Shown: positions 44,386-55,169 of the stretch, one piece after another
Numbering within the stretch: position 1 is the first letter of the stretch
How the letters are laid out: each line of letters opens with the position of its first letter
Assembly (NCBI GenBank): GCA_012934845.2
Contig: WNNJ02000462.1
Span: forward strand, 1 to 64,000
DNA length: 64,000 nucleotides
Direction of reading: 5' to 3'
From: Pomphorhynchus laevis
Taxonomy: Eukaryota > Acanthocephala > Palaeacanthocephala > Echinorhynchida > Pomphorhynchidae
Notes under the pieces: model-generated
Told to the model about the DNA's origin: nothing
What the model saw: only the letters and a program-made list of their open reading frames with translations
Databases searched by the model: none
Made by a program: the position numbers and the translations under genes

Positions 44386-46440
44386 TAACGTGGCAAATGC
44401 GTGCCAGCGCACGCTTACATGACCACAACAAAACAAGACTGTGAATCAGGTGTCGAAAAGGTGTGAACGGAGGAGGTGTTTGAATGTGATAAAGGAGGGG
44501 GCGCGGCGGACGTCGAGAGGGAGTTGATTCCAGGCGAGTGAGGCGGCGACGAGGAAGGATCGGAGACCGTAGTTGTTGGAGTAGTTAGGAACGTGGAGTA
44601 AGAGAGTATGACAGGAACGAAGCGATAGCGAGGTGGGGCGAGTATCGTCTAAGAAAGGAAGGTTGATGAACGATGGGGAGCCGACAGCGATGAGACGAAA
44701 GGTAACGAGAAGAAGGCGGAGTTTGATGCGGATGTGGATGGTGGGCCAGGAGAGTTGGGCAAAATATGTGGATGTGTGGTCGAAGCGACGGAGACGAAAG
44801 AGCACTCGAACGGCGGTGTTGATTATTCGTTGTAGGGGTAGGATGATGGATTTTGGAGAATTGGCGAAAAGGCTAAGGCAGTAATCGATTTTAGGGAAAA
44901 GAAGCGATGAAAGAAGAGACATACAAGAACGGAAGTCGATAAGGGGGCGGATACGGCGGATGTCACGGAGAATTAAGTTAGATGAGCGGACCTTGTCACG
45001 GACGAAGGGTTTAAGGGAAAGGTGATCATCGAAATGGAAGCCTAAGAAAGTGAGATTGTGGACTATGGGGATGATCGATGAGGCAAAATATACAGTGGGA
45101 GGAGATATGTTTGGTTTACGGGGGAGGATCCACATTATTTTGGACTTTTCGGGGTTTAGAACGAGATGGAGATTGGAGAGATATTTGTAGATAGAAGAAA
45201 GACAGTTGGAGGCAGAAATGCCGATATCGTGAATGCGATGTGCGGGTGCATGAGCATAGATTAGAATGTCATCGGCGTATTGCATGACGTTAAAGGAGTG
45301 AGGTTTGATAAACGGAGATAGATCACCAAGCAGAAGAGAGAAAAGCAGGGGACCTAGGACTGAACCTTGTGGGACCCCGCAAAAAATAGGGATGGGAGGG
45401 GAGGATGATGAATTAGAACAGACGCGAAAGGAACGGTCGGATAGATATGAGGCGAACCATGCTACGAAGGAGGAAGAAAAGCCGTAATCATAACGAAGGC
45501 GAGAAAGGAGGACGGAGTGGTCGACAATGTCGAATGCGGAGGAGAGGTCGAGGGAGATGAGAACACTATATAGAGCCTTGTCTCGAGAAATGAGTAAGTC
45601 ATTGTACACTTTTATGCATACGATTTCTGTCGAGTGATTAGAGCCGAAAGCGAATTGGAAAGGAGGGTACAGATTGGATGAGGAGAGAAGATTAGATTGA
45701 GAAGATTTATTTAGGCGGATGAATTCGGCAGGAGAGATGTTGGTGAAAAAGGATGGTTTATCCGCAGGAACAATAGACGAGAGGATAGATCTGAATGCGG
45801 AAACATCGTGGTCGAGACGTGCTTGTGGAGATAAAGAGGTGGTCGGAGTGATATTAGTGACGATGACGCAACGACCGCGAGAAGAAAAGCGTTTCCGTAA
45901 AGGATGACGAGTAATGTGAGTTGGTGAGATCACGATAGGAGAGCTGGGAGTTGAGGATATCAAGGGAGTAAGTTTGACAGCGGAAAACAACGAGGATTTG
46001 GATAATAGAGAAGGTGGTGAGCGATGTGAGGAAAGGTTATGAGTGGAAGGATTGTGCAGGTTGGTGAAGGTGATTTTGATTGAAGGTTGTAGGTTATTGA
46101 GAAACGAGACAGAAGGGACGATATGGAGGGGTGTCGGGAAGTGAAGACATAGGATTAGAAGTGCATGCGGTGACAGGATCAGTGGGTTGACAAAGGATAT
46201 CAGAAACGACTGGGGTGGTTTGAGTGGACATGTTGGAGGTTGATATGTTCTAATGGGAGAGGTCGCGTATGAGTTTGCTGGCACAAAAGCCGCATAGGAA
46301 GTCTTCTTTAGACTTACTGTTGTCGCATGCGACTGTAGTCCAGACGCTGCAGTCGTGTGTCGAGCACTGTACTTGTAGTTGAGCACAGTTAGTGTCGGTC
46401 GTAGCTGTCTTCTTACGTCCTCCCATCTACGTCCTTGTGT
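44386..46440 (-). mobile_element. LINE-C, internally deleted copy joined head to tail to LINE-B
   Basis: Its 3' UTR and hairpin (about 44395-44415) abut the 5' part of LINE-B at about 44385 with no spacer, both on minus. The endonuclease and early RT are missing: an ORF1-like segment passes straight into the RT at about 45690. The 5' end lies near 46440 beside the 16-bp minisatellite. Confidence 0.85.
44446..46386 (-). CDS. 646-codon fusion of LINE ORF1-like protein and RT
   Basis: The longest open frame in the window. Residues 1 to about 232 are Ser/Pro/Thr-rich ORF1-like sequence without a domain I recognise (SRGRCVIVTNITPTTSLSP, ARLDHDVSAFRSILSSIVPA). From about SNLLSSSNLYPPFQFAFGSN it is RT: SLDLSSAFDIVDHS (motif A), CGVPQGSVLGPLLFSLLLGD and MQYADDILIYAHAPAHRIHD (YADD), then the C-terminal end WNQLPLDVRRAPSFITFKHL. 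The deletion kept the frame. The listed first codon is ATG at 46386. It lacks the endonuclease, so it cannot move by the normal route. Confidence 0.85.
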   Translation of the reverse strand: MLNYKYSARHTTAASGLQSHATTVSLKKTSYAAFVPANSYATSPIRTYQPPTCPLKPPQSFLISFVNPLILSPHALLILCLHFPTPLHIVPSVSFLNNLQPSIKITFTNLHNPSTHNLSSHRSPPSLLSKSSLFSAVKLTPLISSTPSSPIVISPTHITRHPLRKRFSSRGRCVIVTNITPTTSLSPQARLDHDVSAFRSILSSIVPADKPSFFTNISPAEFIRLNKSSQSNLLSSSNLYPPFQFAFGSNHSTEIVCIKVYNDLLISRDKALYSVLISLDLSSAFDIVDHSVLLSRLRYDYGFSSSFVAWFASYLSDRSFRVCSNSSSSPPIPIFCGVPQGSVLGPLLFSLLLGDLSPFIKPHSFNVMQYADDILIYAHAPAHRIHDIGISASNCLSSIYKYLSNLHLVLNPEKSKIMWILPRKPNISPPTVYFASSIIPIVHNLTFLGFHFDDHLSLKPFVRDKVRSSNLILRDIRRIRPLIDFRSCMSLLSSLLFPKIDYCLSLFANSPKSIILPLQRIINTAVRVLFRLRRFDHTSTYFAQLSWPTIHIRIKLRLLLVTFRLIAVGSPSFINLPFLDDTRPTSLSLRSCHTLLLHVPNYSNNYGLRSFLVAASLAWNQLPLDVRRAPSFITFKHLLRSHLFDT

Positions 46441-46462
46441 GTTAAAACTGTTAAATTTCCTA

Positions 46463-46797
46463 GATTGATCTGGAACTGGATTGATCTGGAACTGGATTGA
46501 TCTGGAACTGGATTGATCTGGAACTGGATTGATCTGGAACTGGATTGATCTGGAACTGGATTGATCTGGAACTGGATTGATCTGGAACTGGATTGATCTG
46601 GAACTGGATTGATCTGGAACTGGATTGATCTGGAACTGGATTGATCTGGAACTGAATTGATCTGGAACTGGATTGATCTGGAACTGGATTGATCTGGAAC
46701 TGGATTGATTTGCAACTGGATTGATCTGGAACTGGATTGATTTGCAACTGGATTGATCTGGAACTGGATTGATCTGGAACTGGATTGATCTGGAACT
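46463..46797. repeat. 16-bp minisatellite, about 21 units
   Basis: The unit gattgatctggaactg repeats almost perfectly; two units read gattgatttgcaactg and one has a single change. Three units make 48 bp, so all frames stay open and give spurious repeat proteins. It lies exactly between the 5' end of LINE-C and the truncated end of LINE-D, and could be LINE-C 5' UTR repeats or an independent array. Confidence 0.95.
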
Positions 46798-49000
46798 AAA
46801 TTGATTGTGTGTTTAAGCTGTAAAATATTTTTGTTCTGTTGTAACCATCATATCCACAAAGCCGACCCTTAAAGCATGTGAAACTGGAGTCACGAGCCTT
46901 TATCGCAGTAGCCAGCTCAATATCAAACCAACGAGCGCTTTTCCGACTAGTCTTAGACTTCAAAGGTGAGAATTTTACCATTAGAGAATAAAACGTCACG
47001 TGAAAATGATCCCAGGCCTCGTCAACTCCGACAACAGCCGGATCAGGCCAACTTACTCTATGCAGCTTTGATGTAATAACATCATAGTTCGCCCGAAAGA
47101 CATTAATCTGACGTTTGTACCGAGCATGGTGAAACACCCTCATTTGTATATTTTGCAAAACTTTAACTACACAGTGATCAGACAAACCAACAGGATAATC
47201 ATATTGGATACTACTGATTAAAAGATCAAGAAGGGAAGAACTACAACTCGAAAAGCGAGTATGTACATCAACAAATTGAGCAAGACCACAATAAGTAAAA
47301 CACTCCATAAGGTCACAAGATTCACTATCACAAGTAGGAAGAACCGTATTCGAAGTCCATTCAACAGCTGGCATATTCAGATCCTCAATTATCACAGTAT
47401 CACAATCTCCTCGCGTATACGACTCTATCTCTTCAATGAGTTTCTTAGATATTGCTTTAGGAGCACGATATACAATACCCAGTATGATGAGTGAGCTGTT
47501 TTCGAACTTCACCTGACACCACAAACTCTCAACTCTATCAATAGACGACTAACTTAAAGCGCGCACCTTAACTTCGTTTCTCATAAAGATAGCTACACCA
47601 CCCCTACCCCCTATCCGATCACTACGGAACAAAGAATAGCCTGGGATGGATACCTCAGCATTGGATACATCACAATTAAGCCAAGATTCTGTAATACCAA
47701 CTATAATTGGATTAACAGACTCGATCCTAAACTTTAGCTCATCGACTTTCTGTAGCAAGCTCCGAACATTACAATAAAATATACTATGACTTTTATTCAC
47801 ATCAGTACGAGTGGTAATATCATCTCTAGCAATCTGACATACTTCAGATTTCAAATCAGCTTGGCACTTATATGCTATAAGACCTTGCCAAAACCCTCCA
47901 CATTCACGAGAGGCGATACATCTAGTATGGACCAACTGATTCGAATGCGTCGCCTCACTACTTGAAAATTTTGCAAACATAGATTGCTCTCACCAAGCGC
48001 AACACGATATGCGAGTTCTTTCTTAGCTTGAGACAATTTCTCCCTTTAAAGAGCGTCAAGATCTTTCAAGAAACTAACATGGGATCCTTTTAAACGATAT
48101 GAATTCCGAAGAATTAACTCAGCATGCGACTGCTCCCTAAATACGGCCTTGAGTAAACGCGGCCTATTACTAAGTGTATCACGTTTACCTAGTCGAAATA
48201 ATGCAACGAGTTTAACATGTTTAACAATATCCACATTGCATGAACCAAGTACCTGCGTCAATATAAATCTCACACTCTGGACGTCCTCGTAAAGACGTAC
48301 TTACGCGTTCTCAAATAAAGATTCTCTTACATTGGTCATAATAACAGATCTACATCGATCAGCGGTGTGTTTCCTATTATTACCAATTTACAATTCGAGA
48401 CCATCACGTGACACTCCGGATGGTGTATGTTGACTTATCGTTGACGCTTGTTCCTTCTTTTTAACAGTCCCATTATCAGACATATGACCATGATTCAAAA
48501 CCTGACAATATGTATATTCATCATCAGTAACATCAGGTAAATGCACTGGAACATCCATGGCTACAGTCTCACCCTCTACTGTTAAATATATATTCATTGG
48601 ATTATTTGCAAGACTTGAGGAGGGATATATATAGTTAAGACTTTAGCAGGAATATATAGAGTTAGAATACCTTCCATCACTATGACTGGAATTTTCAAGA
48701 TTCTTAGTAGATTTGGAAATAAGAACTTCCCTACTTTGACCGGCACTTATGCTTTTTGGAATTGGAGCTGATATGGGTCCAAGAGAATTACAACTCGACT
48801 GATCGACAACCAAGGGGTTAGATTCCGTCTTCAAATCATTTATCAAAGATGCGCAGCAATACCCACAGTAGAAAAATGCATTAGATAGAGCTGCTTTCTT
48901 TTCCCCGGGAACTGAAACACTTGTCCACACATGACAATCTTCACTTGAACACCGAACCTGATAATCCACAAACTTGGCATTCTGTTTGACCATTATATGA
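46798..49000 (-). mobile_element. LINE-D: CR1/Jockey-type with zinc-finger ORF1 and endonuclease
   Basis: From 5': ORF1 at 48643-48993 with a cysteine module (VRCSSEDCHVWTSVSVP, then FYCGYCCASL), a middle part at 48388-48597, and an RRM-like part at 48046-48273 (ALFRLGKRDTLSNRPRLLKA). The APE endonuclease follows at 47549-47980 (FYCNVRSLLQKVDELKFRI, IVGITESWLNCDVS) and 46796-47524 (LGIVYRAPK, EDLNMPAVEWTSN, GLSDHCVVKV). The RT is missing; the element is cut off at the minisatellite. Same family as the element at 59-62.7 kb. Confidence 0.85.
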
Positions 49001-49249
49001 ATGTATATTCAGATTGTATATTCAGACTTTATCCGAGTAAAGTCTTTTGTGTAGATTTCAATATATATTGTGTAGGTTCTTAAATTGACGATCTGATATT
49101 GACGAACTGAAATTAACGATTGTAAGTTGTTTGTAAACAAGAATTTTAAACTGAAATGAAAATGAAACTCCTCATAGTCGTTTGTTCAGTTTCTCTCGCA
49201 ATTCATCTGACAGTTTTCAATTACCCGATTGGTTGACTCCAAATGAAAC

Positions 49250-49640
49250 CGTTCTTATAAGACGCTTTCACAAGTTGAACAAATTCGAGTCGCCTGTCGA
49301 AGAAGCGTCACCATTGTTCGGTAATCCACATTAGGCTAGAGTCCGATTAAATGATGGACGAAAAACTTGCATTTCTACACGTCATCTAGCTCAGCCGGCA
49401 CATGATAAAACTAATACTGAGCACACGAATGAGGATGCACATTCGCCTCGAACCATTAACACTATGACCGACGAAGACTCTGCATCAAACAATGACGAGA
49501 GAGAAAATAATAGCGAAGAGGATCGACACTAATCACAAGACTTAGTGCATGACAAGGCAACGATCCAAAGTCAGATTTACAGAAGTAGAAGATCTCGAAA
49601 CCCTCCACCATACCTTCGTGACTATGTGATGGGGTGAATG
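49250..49640 (+). mobile_element. LTR-retrotransposon fossil: pol C-terminal tail (Ty3/gypsy-like)
   Basis: Resembles the end of a gypsy-type integrase: a VRLNDGRKT-type segment, an acidic linker, and a basic R-S-R-R-S-R-N-P-P-P-Y-L-R-D-Y terminus. A broken fragment with at least two breaks. No LTR recognised. Confidence 0.5.
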
Positions 49641-50029
49641 TCCTGATACTTTACTTATTGAAAACATATGAACCTTACTGTATTCGTATTCTAGATATTT
49701 GAGTAAAGCCTAGCAAATTTGGGTTCTAATTCGTGGTACAATTATATAAGATTTTATATAATTTATATTTATATTGAGTTAAAATTTGAAATTAAAATTT
49801 AAGATAAAAATCAATTTTTATGAATTTACTAATAAATAACATACAATGTATAATAAGTATTAGAAGTCATCAGGAGGAATCGCTATGATATCAGGTTTCG
49901 ACCCTTATTCCTCGACCTAACATTCGACCCATATCCCTCTACTTATTCATTAAATAATAATTCATCAAATTAATAATTTGATGAATTATTAATTTTTGAA
50001 AGAGGGAGAAGTTTGCATCCCAAGGTGTT

Positions 50030-50290
50030 TATGTTTTAAAATGTAAACTGCTTCACGTGATCACGTTTAAGAGACCAGGTAATGACCAATAGCCAGGTCG
50101 CATAGAGCGTGAAGTGAGGGTGGTAGATCTTTATAGATCTTGTTCCAGCTTGCAACCGCCTTAAGCAGGGCAGCCCCCTCTCAGATGCTGCTGGATGACC
50201 CGTTGTAAGTTTAGTCTGAGTCAACTAAACTAGGTGGCGACACCGAAAAAGCAACGTTAAAAATTATGACTTAAAAGTAACATGTACTCA
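50030..50290 (+). promoter_or_regulatory. Structured 5' leader of the Naiad-type element, copy 2
   Basis: Matches 10444-10690 at most positions. Shared foldable parts: AGATCTTTATAGATCT (about 50124-50139), TTGCAAC/GTTGTAA (about 50151 and 50203), hairpin GTTTAGT/ACTAAAC (about 50208-50230), and GGTGGCGACACC (about 50232-50243) with a GCGA tetraloop. It lies just before the nuclease frame. Confidence 0.65.
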
Positions 50291-50295
50291 ACATA

Positions 50296-50820
50296 TTGGA
50301 AAAATACGTAAGTACTAATGATTTTAATTTTAGATCTTTTAAATGTAACAGAAAAAATTGTATAGTTTGTGATGTTATAAATAATAATTGTATTGTAAGT
50401 AATACGACAAACAAATGTTTTTCATTAAATATTAATATTAACTGTAACTGCAATACCGCAGGTGTGGTGTATCTAATACAATGTACATGTGGATTGCAAT
50501 ATATAGGAAAAACATATTAAATGTTAAAAACTAGGTTTAGGCAACACATGTATAATATACAGCATAATAGTCAAACTATATTTCATAAGCATATGAGATA
50601 AATACTGTACATTATTTATTTTAGAACATATCATTGAAGAAAATAAGTTAATATTAAATCAAAAACTATTAGAAAAAGAAGATTTTTGGATTAAAACGCT
50701 TAATTCCATGTACCCATTAGGATTGAATAACGTGGTACAAGGAATTGGCAGAAGTAGTATAATACATAATAAACAACTATATTATAATAATCCGGTTAAA
50801 CGCAAACCAAGAAGTCATGG
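50296..50820 (+). CDS. Naiad-type GIY-YIG domain, interrupted
   Basis: 50296-50520 reads FKCNRKNCIVCDVINNN, then CNCNTAGVVYLIQCTCGLQY and IGKT. The downstream helix (RFRQHMYNI, ILEHIIEEN, LEKEDFWIKTLNSMYPLGL) follows in other frames. Nearly identical to 9934-10443, which is open throughout. Confidence 0.85.
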
Positions 50821-51310
50821 TGATAAAAGGAATAGGAAAAATAGAGTTAAAAATATTAAAAAAGATATGTATATAAATGAACAATTAGAAATATTAAAAC
50901 AACTTTTAAGTGATAATAAGCTAAAAGATCTTTATGTAAATATAAGAAGTTTTTCTAAAGATATCATATGTTCAATAAATCAAAAATTAATTAACGACTA
51001 TGATATGATAAGTTGTATAATAGACAATTATTGTAATACAAAATACTATAATCGTACAATAAATGTAAATAATAACAATAGAAAATATACAGTAACCATA
51101 AACTTCATTAATAAATGTATAGATAACATAAATATAGCCGGACTTTTAAATAATTCTAAAAGTAAAGAAATAATAGGATCAGATTTAAGTAAATATATTC
51201 CTAAAATAAGGTATAAGTTGTTACCGCCATTAGGACGAAAAAATTGTGATTATAATAAAGAATTAAAATCAATATGCAACGATAATATTAGAAACATAAT
51301 GGAAACATAA
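50708..51310 (+). CDS. Naiad-type linker region between nuclease and RT
   Basis: A 200-codon open stretch from YPLGLNNVVQGIGRSSI to SDLSKYIPKIRYKLLPPLGR and NYNKELK-like sequence. It begins with a strongly basic patch (KRKPRSHGDKRNRKNRVKN), a likely nucleic-acid-binding or nuclear-localisation segment, then Lys/Asn-rich sequence without a recognised domain. It continues the same polyprotein from GIY-YIG to RT. Confidence 0.75.
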   Translation: MYPLGLNNVVQGIGRSSIIHNKQLYYNNPVKRKPRSHGDKRNRKNRVKNIKKDMYINEQLEILKQLLSDNKLKDLYVNIRSFSKDIICSINQKLINDYDMISCIIDNYCNTKYYNRTINVNNNNRKYTVTINFINKCIDNINIAGLLNNSKSKEIIGSDLSKYIPKIRYKLLPPLGRKNCDYNKELKSICNDNIRNIMET

Positions 51311-52804
51311 TGCAATTGTAAAAGTCTTAGTTTTGATAAAATAAATGAACATATATGTACCCATAATCTAGAATTAATTGAAAATTGTGAATTAAGAAAG
51401 CTGCTATCAAAAGGGTTTAAATATAGATTAAATAATAACAACGTCAAAAACAAAATTTACAATTCGTTATTCAAATGCTTACTTTAGTAAGCTGATTAAT
51501 AGTGAAAGCTCGAATATATCTAAGATAAAATTTGGAAAGATTATATATTTGATAAAATTAAAAATAAAATGAAAATAACAAACAATTATAAAAGGAAAGA
51601 TAAAATTAATAAAGATATGTATAAAGAACTTACTAAATTAAAGGATAACTATATAATAACAACTATTGATAAAGCTAGTAATAACTTTGTCTTCATATGC
51701 AAAAAGCTTTATTATGATATACTAATGAAAGAGGTTAATTCTAATGATTTAAATGTAAATCCAACATATGAACGTAGTGAGTTGAGTTTAGAAACAATTA
51801 TTACAAGTCACTGTTCTATAATGGATAAAAAGGGTATAAAGGTTTAATTAGATAATAAATCTATTCCTATATTATATTGGAATCCGAAATTACATAAAAA
51901 TCCAATAAAACCTAGGTTCATATGTAGTGCGTTTAAATGTACATTTAAACCACTTTCTGTCTATATGAATAAAATACTTAAAATAATTAAAGCACACTTT
52001 AAAAAATATTGCGAGGTAATCGAAATTAATACTGGTATAAAACACTATTTCAGTATTAATTCTACAAAAGAATTTTTAGAACAGACAAAAGGAATAAATT
52101 TTCAAAATATAAATACATACGATTTTAGTACTCTTTATACAAATCTAGATTTAGTAGATATTAAAGAAGCGTTGGTAAAATTAATTAACCTTATATTCGG
52201 AAAAAGATATACATATATATGTTATAATAATTATAACGCCTATCTAACAAAAATTAAACCGTCAAGTAAATATAAATATATGGATAAAATTGAATTAATA
52301 GAATCCTAAAATATTTTGATAAATCAAAATTATTTAAATGTAGGGACATCTATATTTAGACAAGTAAAAGGTGTTCCAATGGGTGGAAATAGTAGCCTAA
52401 TTATAGCTGACGTGTTTTTACGCTTTATAGAATATGAATTTGTTCATAATTGTGTAAAAACTAAATCTAAACAATATAAATATATGAAATATATGTTTCG
52501 ATACATTGATGATATAAGTGTATTTAATTCTAATAATTTTTATTCAATTAGTGAGCACATTTATCCAGAAAGCCTTATTCTTAACAAAACCAATATTAAT
52601 GATAAAGAAGGTGTATATCTAGATATGAACATTAAATTAATATTAACTAAAACTAATATTAATTTATATCGTAAAGATGACATATTTAAATTTACAAGAA
52701 ACATATTTTTGCATGAGCATTCATGCATACCATATAATATAAAATATAATACATTAAATAATGAAATTTTAAGAATTGCAACAATTTGTAACGATATTGG
52801 TTAA
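51311..52804 (+). CDS. Naiad-type reverse transcriptase
   Basis: Open pieces at 51569-51847 (TTIDKASNNFVFICK), 51965-52309 (IKHYFSINSTKEFL; YDFSTLYTNLDLVDIKEA, motif A Asp) and 52316-52804 (QVKGVPMGGNSS, FRYIDDISVF with the YIDD pair, LDMNIKLILTKT). Between them YWNPKLHKNP and KPRFICSAFKC (Penelope RT N-terminal motifs) are readable at about 51878-51960. The usual C-terminal SGKFLWMDNK is absent: the copy departs from its relatives after 52804. Confidence 0.85.
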
Positions 52805-53339
52805 AATCATAAATAATTTTTTTAAAATCACTTAAATATTTTAATAGATACATATTTTAAACTTGATTTAAATTATAAAAAATCTTTAAACATTTTTTAT
52901 TTATAATTATTTAGTGAAACCTGATAGAATAGCAGTTCCTCCTGATGACCTCTAATTCTTATTCTGATACAACGTCTGTTATTTATTAGTCAATTCATAA
53001 AAATGACGTTTATTTTAAATTTCAATTTTTATTTTAACTTGATTTAAATTATAGAAAATCTAAAAACAATTATTAATTTTATTATTTAATTATTAAATTT
53101 TGATTTAGCATTATTATGTTTTGTTTATTTTATAAATATATAAAAAACGTAGACTCAGTTAGCTGATTTGATTTATGTAATTTTTGATTCCAAAATTACA
53201 TAAATAGAACGGCAATTTTTTTTTCTTAAACGGAAAATTCGGCATCTAAATTCTACCACTAAATTCAACCCCGAAATTCAAAATACATTCACCCCTATCC
53301 CTCGACCCATTCATTTTATGTAACTTTAGATTCTAAAAA

Positions 53340-54540
53340 TTTGTGCATTGTATTTTTCAGATAGTTTAAAGTTACAAAAATTTTTAAATTATTGTTGTCA
53401 TTGACAAACTATTCAAGCCTGACATATTCTAGGCCTACCCGAACACGTTTGATTCATCGATTTACTCAACTTATTCGAAACGTAGATTCACTACTTTCCT
53501 GTCGTCAATATCAAAACTTCCGGACGAAAGAAAAATCGACGTGCTTATCAACCATGTTTCGCCAACTGTTTTTAACTACGTCAGAGACCTCGAAGATTAC
53601 AATGCTGCGATTGATCAACTTGACAAATTATACCAAGGACAAAAATTAAGTGTTTGGTCGTAACAATCTTAACATTTGCAAACAGAGCGAAACTCAATCA
53701 ATTGATCAATATATTCTGACTTTAAAATCACTGAGCAGATATTGCAATTTTCAGGACGCGACATATCACAATTTCAGGACAGTTGAACATAAAAACATTA
53801 TTGTGCGCGACACCTTCATTACAGTCCTGCGGTCAAGAGTCATCCGGTAACGTCTTCTTGAATGTACCAATCTTAATATCAACGCAGCATTCAATAAGGC
53901 GCAGTCCCTAGAATCGCATCGATTACAGGTTCATGTACACAATATATGTGATGACTTGACAGTCGCGAGCTTAATCATACAATAAGCAACGCCCAGCAGC
54001 AGACATAAAATCTGACGAAAACAGCGATGTTCATCTGTCGAAGATATCCAAATCTTGCATCTTATGAAGAGAAATAAACTGTTCAATGTATATATGTCCT
54101 GTCAAGAAGGCTGTATGCAAATTGTGCAAGAAAAATTGCCACCTTGCAACGGTATGCAGATCAAAGCCTGAGAAGAGTGCGAATACAATCAACAGACTCC
54201 TCAATACGAGTTCTCACTTATGGCAATATTATCAGCCGCGTCATCTGCTGAGCTTCTCGACACCCGAGTTGAAGTAAAAATCGAACAAAGATCATTCAAA
54301 GCAATGATTGACACAGAAAATTTCATAATATCAAATATCATGAATACACGAGGCTTACGTAAAACAATACTATGATCACAATGGCGTCGTCCAAAACACT
54401 GTTTAAAAATATCACATCATATCACACCGCTGTCATGCAGATATTTTCTCACACCATGCCCACGAAGAACAAAAACATCCACCACTGTGTTGGAATATCC
54501 CGAAGTGGCGGATGAAGACCACGACGCTCTGAGAATATAG
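53340..54540 (+). mobile_element. LTR-retrotransposon fossil: gag, zinc knuckle and protease remnant
   Basis: Gag-like sequence (about 53390-53960), then a CKLCKKNCHLATVC-type knuckle (about 54105-54150) and a retropepsin-like remnant (about 54260-54340). Probably Ty3/gypsy kin. Broken, with several breaks. No LTRs recognised, and the link to the pol tail at 49.3-49.6 kb is open. Confidence 0.5.
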
Positions 54541-54642
54541 CCAATATGACTCCTCGGAACTATAATTATAATTAACTATAAATATAATTATATAATTATA
54601 ATATATTAAAATTTAATTTAGCATTATTTTTAATTTATGTAT

Positions 54643-54830
54643 AGTATAAAATGCGTAAACTCAGTTATCTGATCTGATTTGTTCTACTGACGAGTCATTA
54701 TTGACCTATGGACTTTGTTTTATCGGTAAAACCTCTGTCAGAAATACTGAAAATATGCATTTTTGATACGACATTATTTTTCTGCTAATTTTCAAGCAAG
54801 TGTGATGAATTTTTTCTTTATCTTGTAATT
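54643..54830 (-). repeat. Terminal repeat family X, copy 3
   Basis: The longest uninterrupted copy, running on the minus strand from cttgcttgaaaattagcag to cagataactgagtttacg. It allows the other two copies to be delimited. Confidence 0.7.
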
Positions 54831-55169
54831 TTACAATAAAAAACAACAAAATATTATATATCGATATCGCTGCTATCAACAATTTCCTCGCTTTCACGAA
54901 CAGAATTCAACATTGGATATATGACCAACGCTGATTTGTCATCCATTCTAACTTACCCATTAAGTCGTGTAAATTTTTAATTATATCTCGATGATTTACA
55001 TATAAATAATTGCTTCAGATATTTCAGGATTGTAGTCTTTAACTCAGAGGCATTTTAATCCTCCAGAAAAATCGGCAACCGATTAATCGCTTAGACACAC
55101 AAGTATACAAGCTGCACTGTATCGCTGAACCTCTACGCTTAATCGCTGCCTGAGGAAAGACGTTGATCG

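Larger units (their letters stand above)
49780..53180 (+). mobile_element. Naiad-type Penelope-like element, most complete copy (about 3.4 kb)
   Basis: Order on the plus strand: an inverted end repeat (about 49800-49930), a structured leader (about 50030-50285), GIY-YIG (50296 to about 50820), a basic linker and central region (50708-51310), RT (51569-52804), then a direct end repeat (about 52915-53180) closing with gtagactcagttagctga. The two end repeats are in opposite orientation, as some Penelope-like elements show. Having GIY-YIG before the RT is the hallmark of the Naiad/Chlamys-like clade and is the reverse of canonical Penelope. A handful of interruptions make it inactive, but the domain order is complete. 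Confidence 0.88.

Noticed and set aside
46413-46747. Repeat proteins of about 95-100 residues with a QINPVPDQSSSR pattern
   Set aside because: They are translations of the 16-bp minisatellite, which stays open in all frames because three units make 48 bp. No sign of selection for a protein.
52911-52960. Naiad-type end repeats (also 12.7, 20.65, 39.2, 49.9 and 63.27 kb) as active hammerheads
   Set aside because: CTGATGA and GAAAC boxes are present, but the first base pair of stem II would be C-C and only a few bases remain for stem I, so the core cannot close. They may be remnants of a ribozyme.
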